This document shows positions 35,405 to 48,582 of a stretch of DNA of 64,000 nt, piece by piece (position 1 is the stretch's first letter; each line of letters starts with the position of its first letter). Location: NCBI RefSeq assembly GCF_954871325.1, contig NC_088775.1:52615561-52679560 (forward strand), written 5' to 3'. The stretch comes from Gordionus sp. m RMFG-2023. Taxonomy: Eukaryota > Nematomorpha > Gordioida > Chordodea > Parachordodidae. The position numbers and the translations under genes are program-made. Below the pieces are notes generated by a model. The model saw only the letters and a list, made by a program, of their open reading frames with translations. It was not told the origin of the DNA and made no database searches.

Positions 35405-35645
35405 TGATAAAATTTACTAGTAATATGATTCGAAAAATGTTCATTTTTTGTTTTATATATCTATAATTACGAGTAAAACATATACGAGTCGGTTATCCGC
35501 CAAACCACGATATTTTTAAAATATTTTTTGAGATTATGTTTTATATGTATTTATAGATATATAAAACAAAAATGAACAATTTTCAAATTATATTACTAGT
35601 AAATTTGAATCTAGGAAAATAATTCCCCGGAAAAAAAATCCCGTG
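35405..35645. repeat. Hairpin and internal tip-like motif in MULE-2
   Basis: AAATTTACTAGTAATATGAT at about 35424 pairs with its near reverse complement at about 35586-35608, and an imperfect palindrome with TATAGATATATAAAAC lies between. Next comes GAATCTAGGAAAATAATTCC, an internal copy of the element tip. A second internal tip copy, in the same orientation, is at about 37739-37772. Confidence 0.7.
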
Positions 35646-36276
35646 ACCCGGATCTGCTCTGCAGTATTTAATTAAATAGAAATGTTTTTTAAAGTCAAAT
35701 TTCTTCGAGGATTTGAGATTTTAAATAATAAAACGAAAGTTAAATAAATCTAGTTCACCTTTACACACTTTCATCAACTTTTAGGTATTTATTGAAAAAT
35801 TATTTTTACACAAATTTTAATCATTTTTTTAGAAATATGATAAAAGGCTTTTCACAGTTTACTGACTCTTAAATAGCGCCCCTTTTTGTTTTTACAAGGA
35901 TAAGCTATTAAATAATAGCATTTTATAAATTTTGTGGCTAAATAGGAAATTAGCAATTCAATCTGATACCCTCTATTTGATAAATATTATTTTACTGAAG
36001 TATTTACCTACTTTAAGAATTTAACTGACTGAATACAAAATCACTATAAAACTTGCAAAATTATATTTTTTACTGCCCAATTTTAATTAAATACTGCCAA
36101 AAGTAATGAAAAATGCTGACCACTTTAATCAAAATACATCCAGAGGTGATTATCAGCAGTGAGTATTATATTTTTCTAATCTAACAATTATTATTTTGCT
36201 TATGAATTTTTTTCAAAAGTTACAGAAAAGAAATAATTATAATTTTATTAAATGATATATAGAATAATAAATTATA

Positions 36277-36914
36277 TTATTCAAAAGAAACAATTCTAGA
36301 ACGTATATGTTCTCCAATTGAAGAGAGAAAATTGGGCAAGTCCCTTCTCTCTTCTAAATAATCAATGCATAAATTTTTTAAAATAGTTTGTTTCGTTGCA
36401 TAAATACGATTTTTTTTGGGAGTGTATGTCCCAATATTCCATTGGACGATTTTTCCCATATCAACCGCTATTTCCATCCTTATTTTTTCGAGTAGTTCCC
36501 ATATCTTCGGTTTTTTGTTGCCTACAATATGCTTAAATCGGTTATTCCATCCTTCACATACATTGTTTGTTCGATTTTCCCCAGCAATCGTAACATTGAA
36601 CACATTCCATGTTTCTGGTGGGAACAATGGCTCTACTTGCCTTTGAGAGTTTTTCCCATGTCTCAATTCTCCATTCACATAATTTTTATCAAAATAAAAC
36701 AATAATTCATTGTTTTCATCCGATACAATGGTTTTTAAATACTCCATACCTCGTTTGACATCGTGTATAGGTAAGAATGCTAATCCATCGATCATAGCTG
36801 CAAATAAGCATAACATTGGATCATTCCGATATGATGATTCTAACCCCAATTAATGAATCTTTCTATGAGTTGATTGAGTTAGATGATAAAAACATCCTTG
36901 GATGTTGATATCTC
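36277..36914 (-). pseudogene. MULE transposase, C-terminal half
   Basis: The frame 36277-36849 starts with TTG, so the 190 residues are an internal piece. Residues 21-31 (DGLAFLPIHDV) and the later RTNNVCEGWNNRF (Glu99) are the post-core region and third catalytic residue of MULE transposases; IWELLEKIRMEI follows. Just upstream, in another frame, QGCFYHLTQLIERFINWG supplies the GC-x-FHLxQ motif, so one frameshift separates them near 36850. The first two catalytic Asp residues are not seen; upstream DNA (36930-37735) is AT-rich and non-coding in appearance. It has no close similarity to MULE-1. Confidence 0.82.
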
Positions 36915-38583
36915 TACCTAAAAGTTGAAAAAATATATATTAAAATTATTGTATAGGTTTTATTTAATATTTATGTCTTTATCAATTTTTATTAATTGTA
37001 CTGTGTGACAAGAAAAATGGGAGAAAAAATAAATAAAAACAAGTTTTGGTGCAGAATTTGACACTGAGTTCGAATTCGTTTTCTAAGTTTTCCCTTCACG
37101 TCAAGTTTTAAAAATATTATCGTATAAAGGCAACTTTTCGAAATCTCAAAAATGGTAATACGGATATATTTTAAAAAGTATCAAATGAAAATCCCTGAAA
37201 ATTGGTGATAGTGTTAGATTTATATTTCCTTATAAATTTATTAATTTTTATAATTTTTTATCGATTGCTTTTTGAGAAAAATGGTAAAGAATTTCGTTTT
37301 GGGGGGTCTTAAGTTTTCAATTTAAATTCCCGGCAAGAATCGTATAAATATGTTGGCGGACTACTGCTGGAGTATCTTTTTTGAAAATAAATCATTAACT
37401 TCATATTCGCGGAAATATATTTAGATTTACCATTAAATGTTTTTAAATTCGATAAATTTTATGTTATTGTTTAATTTGTTTTAAATTCAATAAATTTATT
37501 GTATATTACAAGTTAAATCCTATATAATAATGAAGGAGGGGGTGAGACAACGGACCGATAAAAGGTTTATTAAAAGTAAAATATGAGATAGGTTAGCTTA
37601 GCATAATATATTTATTTAAATATGAGAAATGTAACTATTTCAATTAAAATAAATTGTTTGGGAATCGTACCTTGTGCAGTGTAGCGAAGAGAATGAAAGC
37701 TACAATAAATATATTAAATGTAAGCTATATTAAAAAAGAATCTAGAAAAATAATTCCCCGGAAAAAAAATCTCCGTTTTTAAGATAATTAAAATTACAAA
37801 ATTAGGAGAAAAAATTCCCTATAAATAAATCAACGAAATAATAATTCTCAAATAAAATATTTAAAAATTTTGATAAAATTAATTCTGAAGAATTATTAGG
37901 ATTATGTTTTATACGTATTTATAGATATATAAAACGAAAATCAACATTTTTCAAATTATATTCCTAATAAATTTGGTCAATCGAATATTTAGTGAGTGGT
38001 CGGTTTTGAGCTCGGCAATCGGTCAAATCAAATTATTTTCAAAATATTTTTTAGAATAATGCTTAGCACGTAAATATACACGTATAAAGAGATTTTGATA
38101 AATAACGCCAGCAATATTTACTTTAAAAAATTTCCATTATTTTACTATTCTAAACCTACTCATTAAACATTAAAGAAACCTAAAAAAAATTTTTAATTTT
38201 TAGGTTTTTCATATGTATAAAAAAAATTCTATCCAATCATCATTCCGGTTTCCTAAAATGATACATATTAAAACATATAACGCCCTCTTACGGATATATA
38301 TTTGTTAATTTTTAAAATTGAATAAAATGTATATTTGTTTTAATAAGCTAGAAAAATAAATTTCTTATTAATAATATTAAATAAAAATAAAATTATATAC
38401 TATATCATTTAATCAGTATTCTTCATTTATAATAAAAAAATGATTTAAATATATTTTAAAAAAAAATTATCATTAAAAAAATATACGTAATAAATTTTTG
38501 ATTGATTTATAATTGATAATGATTGATTGGCTTTTAGCAATGCAGTTTAGCAATGCATTAGCAATTCAATGTATAGTGGGGAA

Positions 38584-38830
38584 ATTTTTTCCGGCGAATT
38601 ATTTTCCAGGGGAATTTTATTCCGGGGATTTTTTTTCCGGAGAATTATTTACCTGGGAATTATTTTCTGGGGAATTTTTTTCCGGGTAATTATTTTCTAG
38701 GGGATTTTTTTCCGGGGAATTAATTTCCGGGGATTTATTTTCCGGGGATTTTTTTTCCGGGGAATTAATTTCCGGGGATTTTTTTTCCGGGAATTTTTTT
38801 CCGGGATTTTTTTTCCGGGGAATTATTTTC
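38584..38830. repeat. Tandem array at right tip of MULE-2
   Basis: Reverse-complement counterpart of the array at 34226-34480, with CCGGGGAATTATTTT and CCGGGGATTTTTTTT units. Apparent Pro/Lys/Glu- or Phe-rich proteins here are frames of the repeat. Confidence 0.92.
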
Positions 38831-38847
38831 CGGGATTCATAAATTTG

Positions 38848-40779
38848 ATAAGAAGTTTTAAACTTGACAAAAAAATGCTTCAAAATTTACTAAAGAATCC
38901 CCAAATGTAATAGTACATAATCACTACAACATCATGAGATTAATAACCAAGATGAGGATTATTTTTCTTCCAATGAAAAATATTTCCGAGTTTAGTCAAA
39001 CAAATATATTGACTTGAAGTTTTGAATTATCTTAAAGATTGTAGAAATCCTTAGAACACTTAATTATTATTCTTCCAGTGAAGAAATATTTTTTAAAATA
39101 ATACTATAATACCTTTATCAACCCCATTTGATAGGTCATTCAGTTTTGGCACAATGTTAAAACTCCATAAAGGCAAAAGCTTAATGATATATTATTTTTT
39201 AAAATAGGTTATTTTAAAATATATTTTGCTTTAATATAATATACCAATAATTATTTTAATAAATTATAAAATACTTTGTAAATAAATATTTCAACTCCAT
39301 AAAAAAATACTAGTCCTCATGTTTAATTATACTTAAAATATTTTATTTATGTAAATATTCTTTCAATAAATTAATTCTTTCTCTTAATTATTATTCTTTA
39401 CAAATAAATTTTCAATTTTCAATTTAAATACAAGTGTTTAGTCCCCTAGTATCTATTAATATTAATTTCAAATTTACTTTAAAAATTTTCTAGGAGATAT
39501 AAGCCATGTTCCCAATTTTTAGCGATTTTTGTTTTAGCGATTTAGAACCTATCCCGAATTTTCTTAGACAAATTAATTTATTGGGTTTTTTAAAGAGATA
39601 CATCAAGAAAGAATATAAAATTCTACTATTAAAATTGCTTTAACTTATTTATTGATAATAAATTATTTTCGGAAATACTTTTTATAATTCAAACTCCTTT
39701 TTTAACTTAGTTGCGAGAAGAATTAGTGAATTAATAAAATAATATTTCATAAATTTCAAGTCTTATATTTATAATTATTATAATGTAATTTATAATTTTG
39801 CCATTTTAATTTATAATAATTATTAAAAATATTAATGCAATTTATAATTATAACTATTAACGGAATTTCTCATCATAAGTTTAACAATAATAAAATATGC
39901 CGTGGTCGATTTAAATTAGGCGGAAGCGTGCGCCGATTAAATCGGCCTCATAAAAGTCCTCTAAATTATAAATAACTAATAAAGGTGAAAAAAAATTAAT
40001 TGAAAAGCCATTTTCGAGTGGGGCGTTTAATCGGGGACAAGGAATGGATCTACTAAATGGTCGTTTCATAGCTCAAATGAGAGGAATTTACCACTTTATA
40101 TGCTATGTTCACGTGATACATAAGCCTGGGAAAAAAAGACGCATTTTAAAACAATCGGACAACATCCGTTTGCTCATATGTTTAAATTCACAATGCAGGA
40201 GTCAAAGGTTCTGATATAAAAAAAATTTCAAATCCCTTTAACTAAAAAAATTAATATAACCTTTAGTCTTTACTGATTGATTGCTAAATTAAAAAATAGT
40301 TTAATTAACTATTTTTTTAAGTGTATTAGTTTATTAGGTTTTTATATGCAACTAAACAATTTTACATAATTTTGATAAATGAGTGCAGATGAGCAATATT
40401 TCTATAGTTTTATCGGCATATTATTAAAATTTGAGGTATTAGCTAGCTCTAAATTTTTCATAGCAAATTAAAGGCTTTTATCTAGGTATAATAACATTTT
40501 TTATTAAAATGGATACTTTTTGTAATATACATTATCTAAAATCATTATAGTTCATTAGAATACATATCGGGCTTTGAAAGTAACACAAAAATATTTACCA
40601 TCGGAGTATCTGGATTATTGCAAATGCAGGTTACTTCCAAATAAATTTCTGAATATTATTAACGTCCATATTATTATTTTTTGCCGTAATGTTGAGAAAT
40701 AATTTTAATTACCTAATTACATTTCTTTATACAACTGTAATTGACAACTTTTCTTTAAAAGGTATTAATAATTATAATA
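38848..40779. other. AT-rich spacer
   Basis: No gene recognised. Near 39905-39960 GATTTAAATTAGGCGG and GCCGATTAAATCGGCC make a small GC-richer palindrome. Confidence 0.35.
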
Positions 40780-40876
40780 AATTGTCTGTTTTACACAATT
40801 AATTTATATACTACTATCAAATAAAATTATATTAAAATTAACATATCAAATATAAAATATAAAATAAAATAAAACA

Positions 40877-41113
40877 TTATTTTATAAAAACGGAGGTGGG
40901 ACTACAAGTTCCCAAAAAACATGAATAGTTATATTTTAAAATCGTTATTTGTAGATTTTGTTTTAAAAAATAGTATTCTTTTGGTTCTGATGTAAGGGCT
41001 CTTATCTTATCGTCTATATTTTTTAAGAATTTTAAAGTTCCGTTTGGCATATGTCCAAGGGAAGAGATAACGATCGGTATAAAAATATAATTTGTGAATT
41101 TGGAATATTTCAT
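40877..41113 (-). pseudogene. LINE-A C-terminal end
   Basis: Contains KYSKFTNYIFIPIVISSLGH and then NGTLKFLKNID, the 'KY..L...y.F.PV..E.LG' tail of the LINE family. The ORF ends about 75 residues later and runs into the 3' UTR. A plus-strand resemblance to 5S rRNA upstream (41220) lies within the same coding region. Confidence 0.75.
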
Positions 41114-41898
41114 TGTTTTTTTTTCTCGGCTATATCAACGGATTAGAATTTAAATTTCTTGGAAAAGAAGATACGCATGTGAAGTCCCAAATTAAGGATT
41201 TCCCTAAAGACCAAGCACGGAAGTTAAGCCATCTGGTCTTAAGCCATCATCTAATGATAAATTTGTAGGCTCCAGGATGTTTGGTATTCGGGTCCTGGTA
41301 AGAGAACGGCTAATAGCTAAATTAATTGCTGCATGATGAGATTGTATTAAAAAAATTTTTAATTAAAGGTTCGAAAATATATTGGTGTGTTAAGATTGTG
41401 GGTAAAACAGCTTCAGGTGGAGCTAAAGATACCCAAACTGTCAAGGCTGAATTTAAAGGTTATCTTTAGGAGAGATAAAAGAAGATATCATGGCGTTATT
41501 CATCAAACGCGATGCCAAAAATGAGGAAAGGGATATAAGTTTTAATGGATATAAATCTAAACCACCCATTTTCGAGGGCAATTGTGAGAAACCTCAATTT
41601 AAAAAAAAAGAAAGAAGATCTAAAAATATATAAAATCTTTGGTAAAAATAAATATTTTTTTAGAAAAAAGCTCTGTGAAGGAATTTCTTTTAAAACGAAC
41701 ACCTCACAGTTGGAAAAACTGCTTAAAGGTGAACCTAGAATATTATTTTAACTTTTTTTAATGATTTTAAACCCTTTTACTTCGAGAGTATTTGAATTTA
41801 AAAAGCATATTTCAGATTTAGATTTATTTAGAGTAAGGCCTATGTTTAGAGAATTCTTCTCTATATATTCTATCGTGAAAGAATATTTTTAGAAGGTC

Positions 41899-42530
41899 CG
41901 CAAATGGTATCATCCTCTAGATACCATATGTTAAAATTATAAATTAAAAAAGGATTTTAGAGAACTAGGTTATGTATACCTAAACTAGGGCCCAAAGTTG
42001 TTGAATACCTTCGTCAGATGGAATTGTATATTCCCCGAATTTGAGAGGGGTTCTACAGCCATAAAACTGTTCAATAAATCTTGCATAAACTGGGAATTTA
42101 TCATAAAATATGTTCAAAAATACTTTTCTGGATAAAGAATTAGAAGCATTTTTAAAATCAAGCTTACAGACTACGTCGTCTGGAGGAAGATCTTCGATAT
42201 ATATGCGAAGAGAGTGAGCGGCTATTTCGCATCCCCCTTTAGTACCAAAGCCTAGTTGATATGTTTGGAACATTTTTGAAGCATTAGGTTTGATGCGCTC
42301 AACTATTATCTTAGCTAATAGTCTCCTAAAAAAAGACCCTATTGCAATTGGCCGAACTCTACCATCAGGCTTAGAAAAAGCAATTAATCTTGCGCCATAA
42401 AGAATTTGGTGAACTTCACTAAGTATTACCAGTGAATTTACAAATGAATCTTGATAAGGATTTTTAGGGTTAATTAAAAATTGGAAATAAGAGGGGCGAA
42501 AACCGTCAAATTCCCCCTGCAGAGTTTTTA
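41899..42530 (-). pseudogene. LINE-A reverse transcriptase
   Basis: One uninterrupted frame runs from about 42525 through 41980, although the first ATG is only at 42273. It reads GEFDGFRPSYFQ, SKPDGRVRPIAIGSFFRRLL, AKIIVERIKPNA, YQLGFGTKGGCEIAAHSLR and VVCKLDFKNASNSLSRKVFL, and ends SDEGIQQLWALV, where the family has EGVQQGDPLG. The catalytic Asp of KLDFKNA is present. About 60 bases on, in a different frame, WYLEDDTICG carries the YxDD catalytic pair. A frameshift also precedes the RT near 42525 (NKNSAGG to EFDGF). It would copy LINE RNA into DNA at the target if intact. Confidence 0.9.
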
Positions 42531-43060
42531 TTAAAAGATAAAACTGTTTTAATTAGTTCTTCCTTACCTATTTCGATTAAATTAGATTTTATAGGGATGG
42601 GAAGATCTTCAGGAAAAGCCTGAGTATGCAATTCTTTTAATAAAGTGAAAGTATGTTCATCAAATGGAGCCAATTTATCATTAGATGAAGCTAATTTAAG
42701 AGTTCCACATACGTCCCCTTGGTCTATTTTTTTTGAGATAATTTTCCATTTCTAAGTCATAAAAATGGTCTATTTTATATTTTATATATTCGTGCAAAAT
42801 AGTTTTTTTATTTTTATCTGTAGGTTTAATTAAAAAGGAAAGGTTAAAGATTTTCCCAAGCTTTAAGGGAATTTAAATTTGAATTAACTTCCGTAATATG
42901 TGTTGATAAAAAATTAGAAATTAAAGACCTTGATTTAAGGGGTAGGTGGATTAAGGTTTAAAAAATTATCATAAAAATCAGGATAAAAATTTTAAGGTTA
43001 TATTTCTATGGCAGGCATTACAAATGCTTGACATACTTATTTTAGAAGGGGAAAAAAAAG

Positions 43061-45964
43061 GAGAAGGGGGAAGGGGGATAAATATGAATGAATGACCTAT
43101 TTCTAAAATTCCAAAATTATTTAAAAAAAATAAAATAATTTTTATAGATTATAAAATTTAAAAATTTAATTCTGTTAATATTGAGTAATGTTTAAAAAAA
43201 AATCTATATTTTTGAAAGATATGTATTAAAATTTGGGGTTAGATGGTTGTGAAATTGGAATGTTTAAAAATCAGATTTTTTTTTTAATTTAAAATAAATG
43301 TAATATTCAAATAGATAAATAAACTTAGAACTTTATATGATTGAGATAAGTATTTTCATCATTGAATGAGTCAAAGAAATCTTGGTGGTAAGCTTCTATG
43401 GCAATTATATATATATAAGCAGTGGATATTATTTGGGGAATATTTAGGTTTAAAAAATAAATAATTTGAAAATATTTGTATCCAATCCCATGTTCAATAA
43501 TTAATTTAAAAGATCAATCTATATTTGTTCTATATCTTGCATTGGGTGGAGATTGATTACAAATTGAAGCAGATATATGACAACAATCCTGGAAGTTATA
43601 CCATCATAGTCCTAGAGTCTTCAATATTCAATGTTGTTTGGAAAAAAATTATACAGACCTTTATATAAATCTTGGCATATCACTTAGACTGTATCATCTA
43701 ATATGTTGTTAGTTAAATATTCATAAATTTTTATTGATAAATTTGCAATCCTCTTGGATGTCATATTAGAAATCTATATATTATTAGTCATTGTTATAGT
43801 TGTTTTATCTGACTTGGAAATATCTTTTACAAATTATTAAGGATTGAGCTGGGCTTGATAAAGCTTGTTTAGTTTCAAATATAACTATTTGTGCAGAAAG
43901 TAAGTCTCCTTTTGGTCACTGGCGTCAACGGGCAAGTTCTTTCAAAAATGCACTGGTGGTTGTGTTTCACTGATTGTTGTGTCCACTATATTATATGGAA
44001 GAATTCGAATAAATTTAATTTATAACTCCAAGAAAATTTTAAAAACATTTAATAAATTATTATAACTACGTTAATAATTACTTAATGACTAAATTTGTAA
44101 TTTTTTACGAAAAAAAATATTACAATCATTAGTTCCTTTTTTATATAATCCATTGGTAATATGAGTAGTGTTGAATCTTTGCTTTTTATTCTGGAATCCA
44201 ATGACATCCTGACAGAATTTAATAATACAATCCTAATATCATTAGGAACTGAATAGAACTTGTCAATATTCAGTATAAAAAAAATTCAATTAGATAAAAA
44301 AAAAATAAAGTGGAAAGCGCAAAATATCTAACGTCAAATTATAAAATACCATCATCTAACAACCAGTAATCTAAAACATATAAGGTATATTTAAATATTA
44401 ATTTGTTCCAAATCTTATTCTTTTAGAAAAATAACGCAATAAAATAAGATTTAAGCCTACTAAATCATCAAACGCAGATAGTCACCAAATAATATAAAAG
44501 AATATTCAAAATAAAAAAATTTCTATAAGTCATGGAGGGTGGGGGGGAGGGGTAATTAATTGATTGTCAAAGTGAAAAGCCACTTAGTATTTTTGGGGTA
44601 TTCATAAATTTTATTGTAGGTTAAGTATATATAGTTATCATATTTTATTATTATGATAAATCTCTACATTTATCATACGAAAAAAAATACAATTTTGATT
44701 AGTAATAAAGAATAAAACATAATATTATAAAAAAGTCATTAAATTTATCAATCATTTTTTCGAGATATTTATCAAATTTTACTATTTTTAAAAAAATTTA
44801 AGATAAAGAGAATTACAATATAATTACTCTAAAAAATCACAATTTCAACGATTAGTTACTAAATTCAAATTTTAGAAAAGGAACTAATAATTTTAATTAA
44901 TTATGAAGTTTTGTGATCCTAATTACGGTAATTATGCCCGCCTTGAGTAAATTTTTTTTAGATGTTATAGTAATTTATTCTTTTGTAATAGAGAAATCAA
45001 AGAATAAATTTTTTTTCAATGTTTATATATAATTACGAAAAGGCTGGAGAGTATGCCTCAGTATTTATAGATAATAGATCAAAATTTACAATAACAATTC
45101 AAAGGGGCTCACATTTCAACGGCATTCTGCTAGGAATTTGAAACACATTTCATTATTTATTAATCTGTGCTATGATACATTTTAATTTTATATCTATATT
45201 GCATTAATTCATTATGTTATATAATCATGTCACTTTACTTAAAATTTTATTTTTTAATTTTTGAAAACGTTTATATATATTTTTTAATGTTAATCGAATT
45301 TTGATTTATGCAGAAACAAATTAGTATATATTTTTTAACAGTAAATAAGGTGAGACAATAAATTTGATGAATTTTAATATTTTTTCAAAAGTGTTAAATT
45401 TGAATTCTTTTCTCTATATTATTGTTATATATAAAAATTGAAATTTTATATAGTCAAAAAAAATTTCATCCACATACAAGATATTGAGCAAAAAGTTTGT
45501 TTATCAATATTTTTATTTTTATTTTTATTTTTATTATTTTTATATCTGCTTTATATAAATTATAGAGTGAGTTTCACCACCAACAAAAGTTGTGATATAG
45601 CTCCATTTTTAACAGTGAGCCAACTCTAAAAAGGCGACCAATCTTTTAAGCGAAAACTATCATCTTAGACTTGATCGAAGTTTAAACATAAAGGATTCAA
45701 TCTTGAAAAAAATGTATTAAGGCTTAACGAATTTTTTCGACTGTTAGGATTTATACGAATTTAAATTTCTGAAGGAAATTTCTGATCGATTCAAAATTAA
45801 CTAATATAAAAATAAATTAAATATGGTATAAATTTATAATAATATAAGTATGACAATTAGAATATATTTATTTATAATTAAAATTAGCCTTTAATAATAA
45901 AATTTTTTCGAAGTTATTATCATTTAAACATCCACTTCATTAGCACACACTTAGTTTTACTAAA
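43061..45964. other. AT-rich sequence, no gene recognised
   Basis: 43049-43080 is purine-rich with G runs. 43300-43980 is slightly less AT-rich and has short minus-strand coding-like pieces (KDISKSDKTTITMTNN) that I could not place. A G-rich patch lies at about 44530-44555. The small frame 45438-45629 is Phe/Leu-rich low-complexity sequence. Confidence 0.35.
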
Positions 45965-45987
45965 CAAGCGCTTCACAGGAGCGCTTG
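45965..45987. other. 8-bp-stem hairpin
   Basis: CAAGCGCT, 7-base loop, AGCGCTTG: a perfect GC-containing stem in very AT-rich surroundings. There is no T run directly after it, so I do not call it a terminator. Confidence 0.7.
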
Positions 45988-46919
45988 ATGGGAAAGGTAT
46001 GTTATATTCAATAAATATTTTTTTAAATTAAGACCAGATAAAACTCTTATAAGATTTGTCGTTATATCTGTAAAGGTAGTAAATATTTTGTTGCCCAGAG
46101 TTTGACGAAATATAATTTTTGTCGTTGGAGAAAATGTTTTAATCATTTTCTGAAATGAAGGATCATCATCAAGTGACGCTGTTGGAAGGTGTCAATAATA
46201 AACTCCATTTTGCTATATTGCTGGCATGTTAAGATTTTAAAAATTTAATTTGGTTTGTTTGGATTTGCTACCAGAACCACTTTGGTTTTACAGAGATTTA
46301 TTTGTTTGTGTATAGAATTCATTTAAGTGTTTGGCAATCTCATTTTTGAATCACTGTGATTTCTCTTTATAAAAGAAAAATATAGTATATATCAGAGTTA
46401 GATGAAAATAAGTCAAGTCCCAGTCTTAAAATTTTAGATGGAAATTCTTTATAAGTTAAAAATGACAAATATAAAAAAATTTATTATTTGCTATAAACTT
46501 TTGATAACATATTATATCAGCAACTATTAAAATAAAGAGAGAATTTACCCGTCAAAAAAAAAAAAAAAAAATGTATAGGCTGAATGTAAAACCTGTATAA
46601 ACAAAAAAAATGATAAAGGGTTCAACACCTATTTTGTTAAACATATTTAAGTATGTTATTTACATGTGGTTAAAAGGGTCATATAAGTTTCTAAAAATTC
46701 AAGTTTGCAATATTACCTGCCCAAGATATATGGGCAAAACAAAAGAATTTGAGAAATTATTTTCAATATAATGTGGCTTTTTTAATTGTTGAAATATAAA
46801 ATATGGTGGCATGGTAGTTGAAAAAATATGTTGTAGATAGATAATTTAAAAAAAAAATAATATTTTAATTTAATTTTCAAAATTTTTATTTTATTTATTG
46901 CTTTTTAAGAAAAAAATTA
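45988..46919. other. AT-rich spacer with a poly-A run
   Basis: About 18 A residues at 46554-46570. No gene and no LINE 3' end recognised before it. Confidence 0.35.
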
Positions 46920-47060
46920 ATTTTTAAAAGGATCGGGATCGAATATTAAAAAAACGATTTCGATCACGGTCCTCAATTTAAGTCAGGATCATAATCCGTG
47001 AAAATGACTAATATAGGATCGAATCCAAGATCGGCCAGATTCTATCCTTTAACAACTCTA
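46920..47060. mobile_element. hAT-type terminus with 'ggatcg' repeats
   Basis: Ends (read inward from 47060) TAGAGTTGTTAAAGGATAGA, the same tip style as the hATs at 8.4 and 62.5 kb. It is preceded by repeated GATCGGGATCGAAT, ACGATTTCGATCAC and AGGATCGAATCCAAGATC. The other end was not found, so the extent is open to the left. Confidence 0.5.
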
Positions 47061-47679
47061 TAAAAAGCAAATCATAAGTAATATGATCACAATGATAAAT
47101 TATTATTTAAGTAACGTAAACATGACCGAAAATTTATTGGACGCAAACACCCGCTAAAATCTACCACTATCCCCCACCCCCTCATTCTAAAAAAAATAGC
47201 GTCCTTCACCGCAAGGTTTACTCACCAGTATTACTTTTATGCTTTATTAAATACTCGAAAAAATGGTTTTAATATAAATTAATAAATAATATTTTTAAAT
47301 TAATAATTTAGACAAATTAGAGGAAGAAAAAGCGAAAAAATTTATAATATCATCATTATTTAATCGTTTAGATAAAAAAATTTTCATTGATAAAATGGTT
47401 ATATTATAAAATGGATCTCTCATATGGTATTGAGAAGTCTTGGCAGTATATGAGGTAGTAAGAATTTATCATCTCTTATATTATGCCATGTACAATTATT
47501 AAATAAGCATTTGTATTTTTTTGGTTAATATTTTAAGGCATATTTTGAAATTGGAAAAATAATTTTATGACAAGAAATCAACCTAATTTGCTGAACATCG
47601 ATCAAAATTTATTAAAATGTAATATGACCCCCCATTTATTATTTAATTTAATATGTATACGGAATCACGAGGTAGAGTC
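47061..47679. other. AT-rich spacer
   Basis: A C-rich patch (ATCCCCCACCCCCTCA) lies at about 47168. No gene. Confidence 0.35.
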
Positions 47680-47742
47680 CTATATCATAAACATAAAATC
47701 CTATATCATAAACATGAAATCCTATATCATAAACATGAAATC
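47680..47742. repeat. ~21-bp tandem repeat, 3 copies
   Basis: CCTATATCATAAACATGAAA-type unit repeated three times with one or two substitutions. Confidence 0.85.

Positions 47743-48582
<840 letters not shown>

Larger units (their letters stand above)
34220..38838 (-). mobile_element. Mutator-like element with long, tandem-tipped inverted arms (MULE-2)
   Basis: Flanked by a perfect 9-bp TSD, ATAAATTTG (34211-34219 and 38839-38847), the usual MULE size. The outermost 22 bp are GGTAAGCGG.. and GAATCCCGG.., both continuing AAAATAATTCCCC. Each arm starts with a tandem array of ~13-17-bp CCCCGGAAAATAATT units (34226-34480; 38584-38830), followed by ~0.7 kb of near-identical inverted sequence (to about 35193; from about 37903). 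The middle, 35650-37735, holds the MULE transposase relic on the minus strand. The high arm identity and exact TSD suggest recent insertion, although the transposase is broken. Confidence 0.93.
40780..43060 (-). mobile_element. LINE-A, non-LTR retrotransposon, nearly full coding span
   Basis: Read on the minus strand. The 5' end near 43020 has finger-like CNACHRNITLK. Then come the SSNDKLAPFDEHTFTLLKEL block (about 42640-42690), the reverse transcriptase (42530 to about 41890), the C-terminal region with RPDGLTS (41225-41240) and SLGKSLIWDFTC (about 41185-41215), and the 3' frame ending FIPIVISSLGHMPNGTLKFL (40877-41113). The 3' UTR continues into TTATTTTATTTTATA-type sequence, shared with copy D at 11.7 kb. 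The family is the one with QLGxGTxxGxE in the RT and WD(A/V/F)T near the end. Several frameshifts and stops make it inactive. Confidence 0.88.

Noticed and set aside
36416-36646. 76-codon plus-strand ORF
   Set aside because: Antisense shadow of the MULE-2 transposase.
41195-41300. Resemblance to 5S rRNA (CACGGAAGTTAAGCC on the plus strand)
   Set aside because: The minus strand of this stretch codes the LINE C-terminal region (RPDGLTS, then SLGKSLIWDFTC); the rest of a 5S gene does not align, so the 15-base match is chance.
45438-45629. Short hydrophobic ORF as a small membrane protein
   Set aside because: TTTTTATT-type low-complexity DNA; no conserved start context or neighbour.
46554-46570. 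Poly-A tract as a LINE or SINE tail
   Set aside because: No retroelement sequence recognisable upstream and no flanking target duplication.
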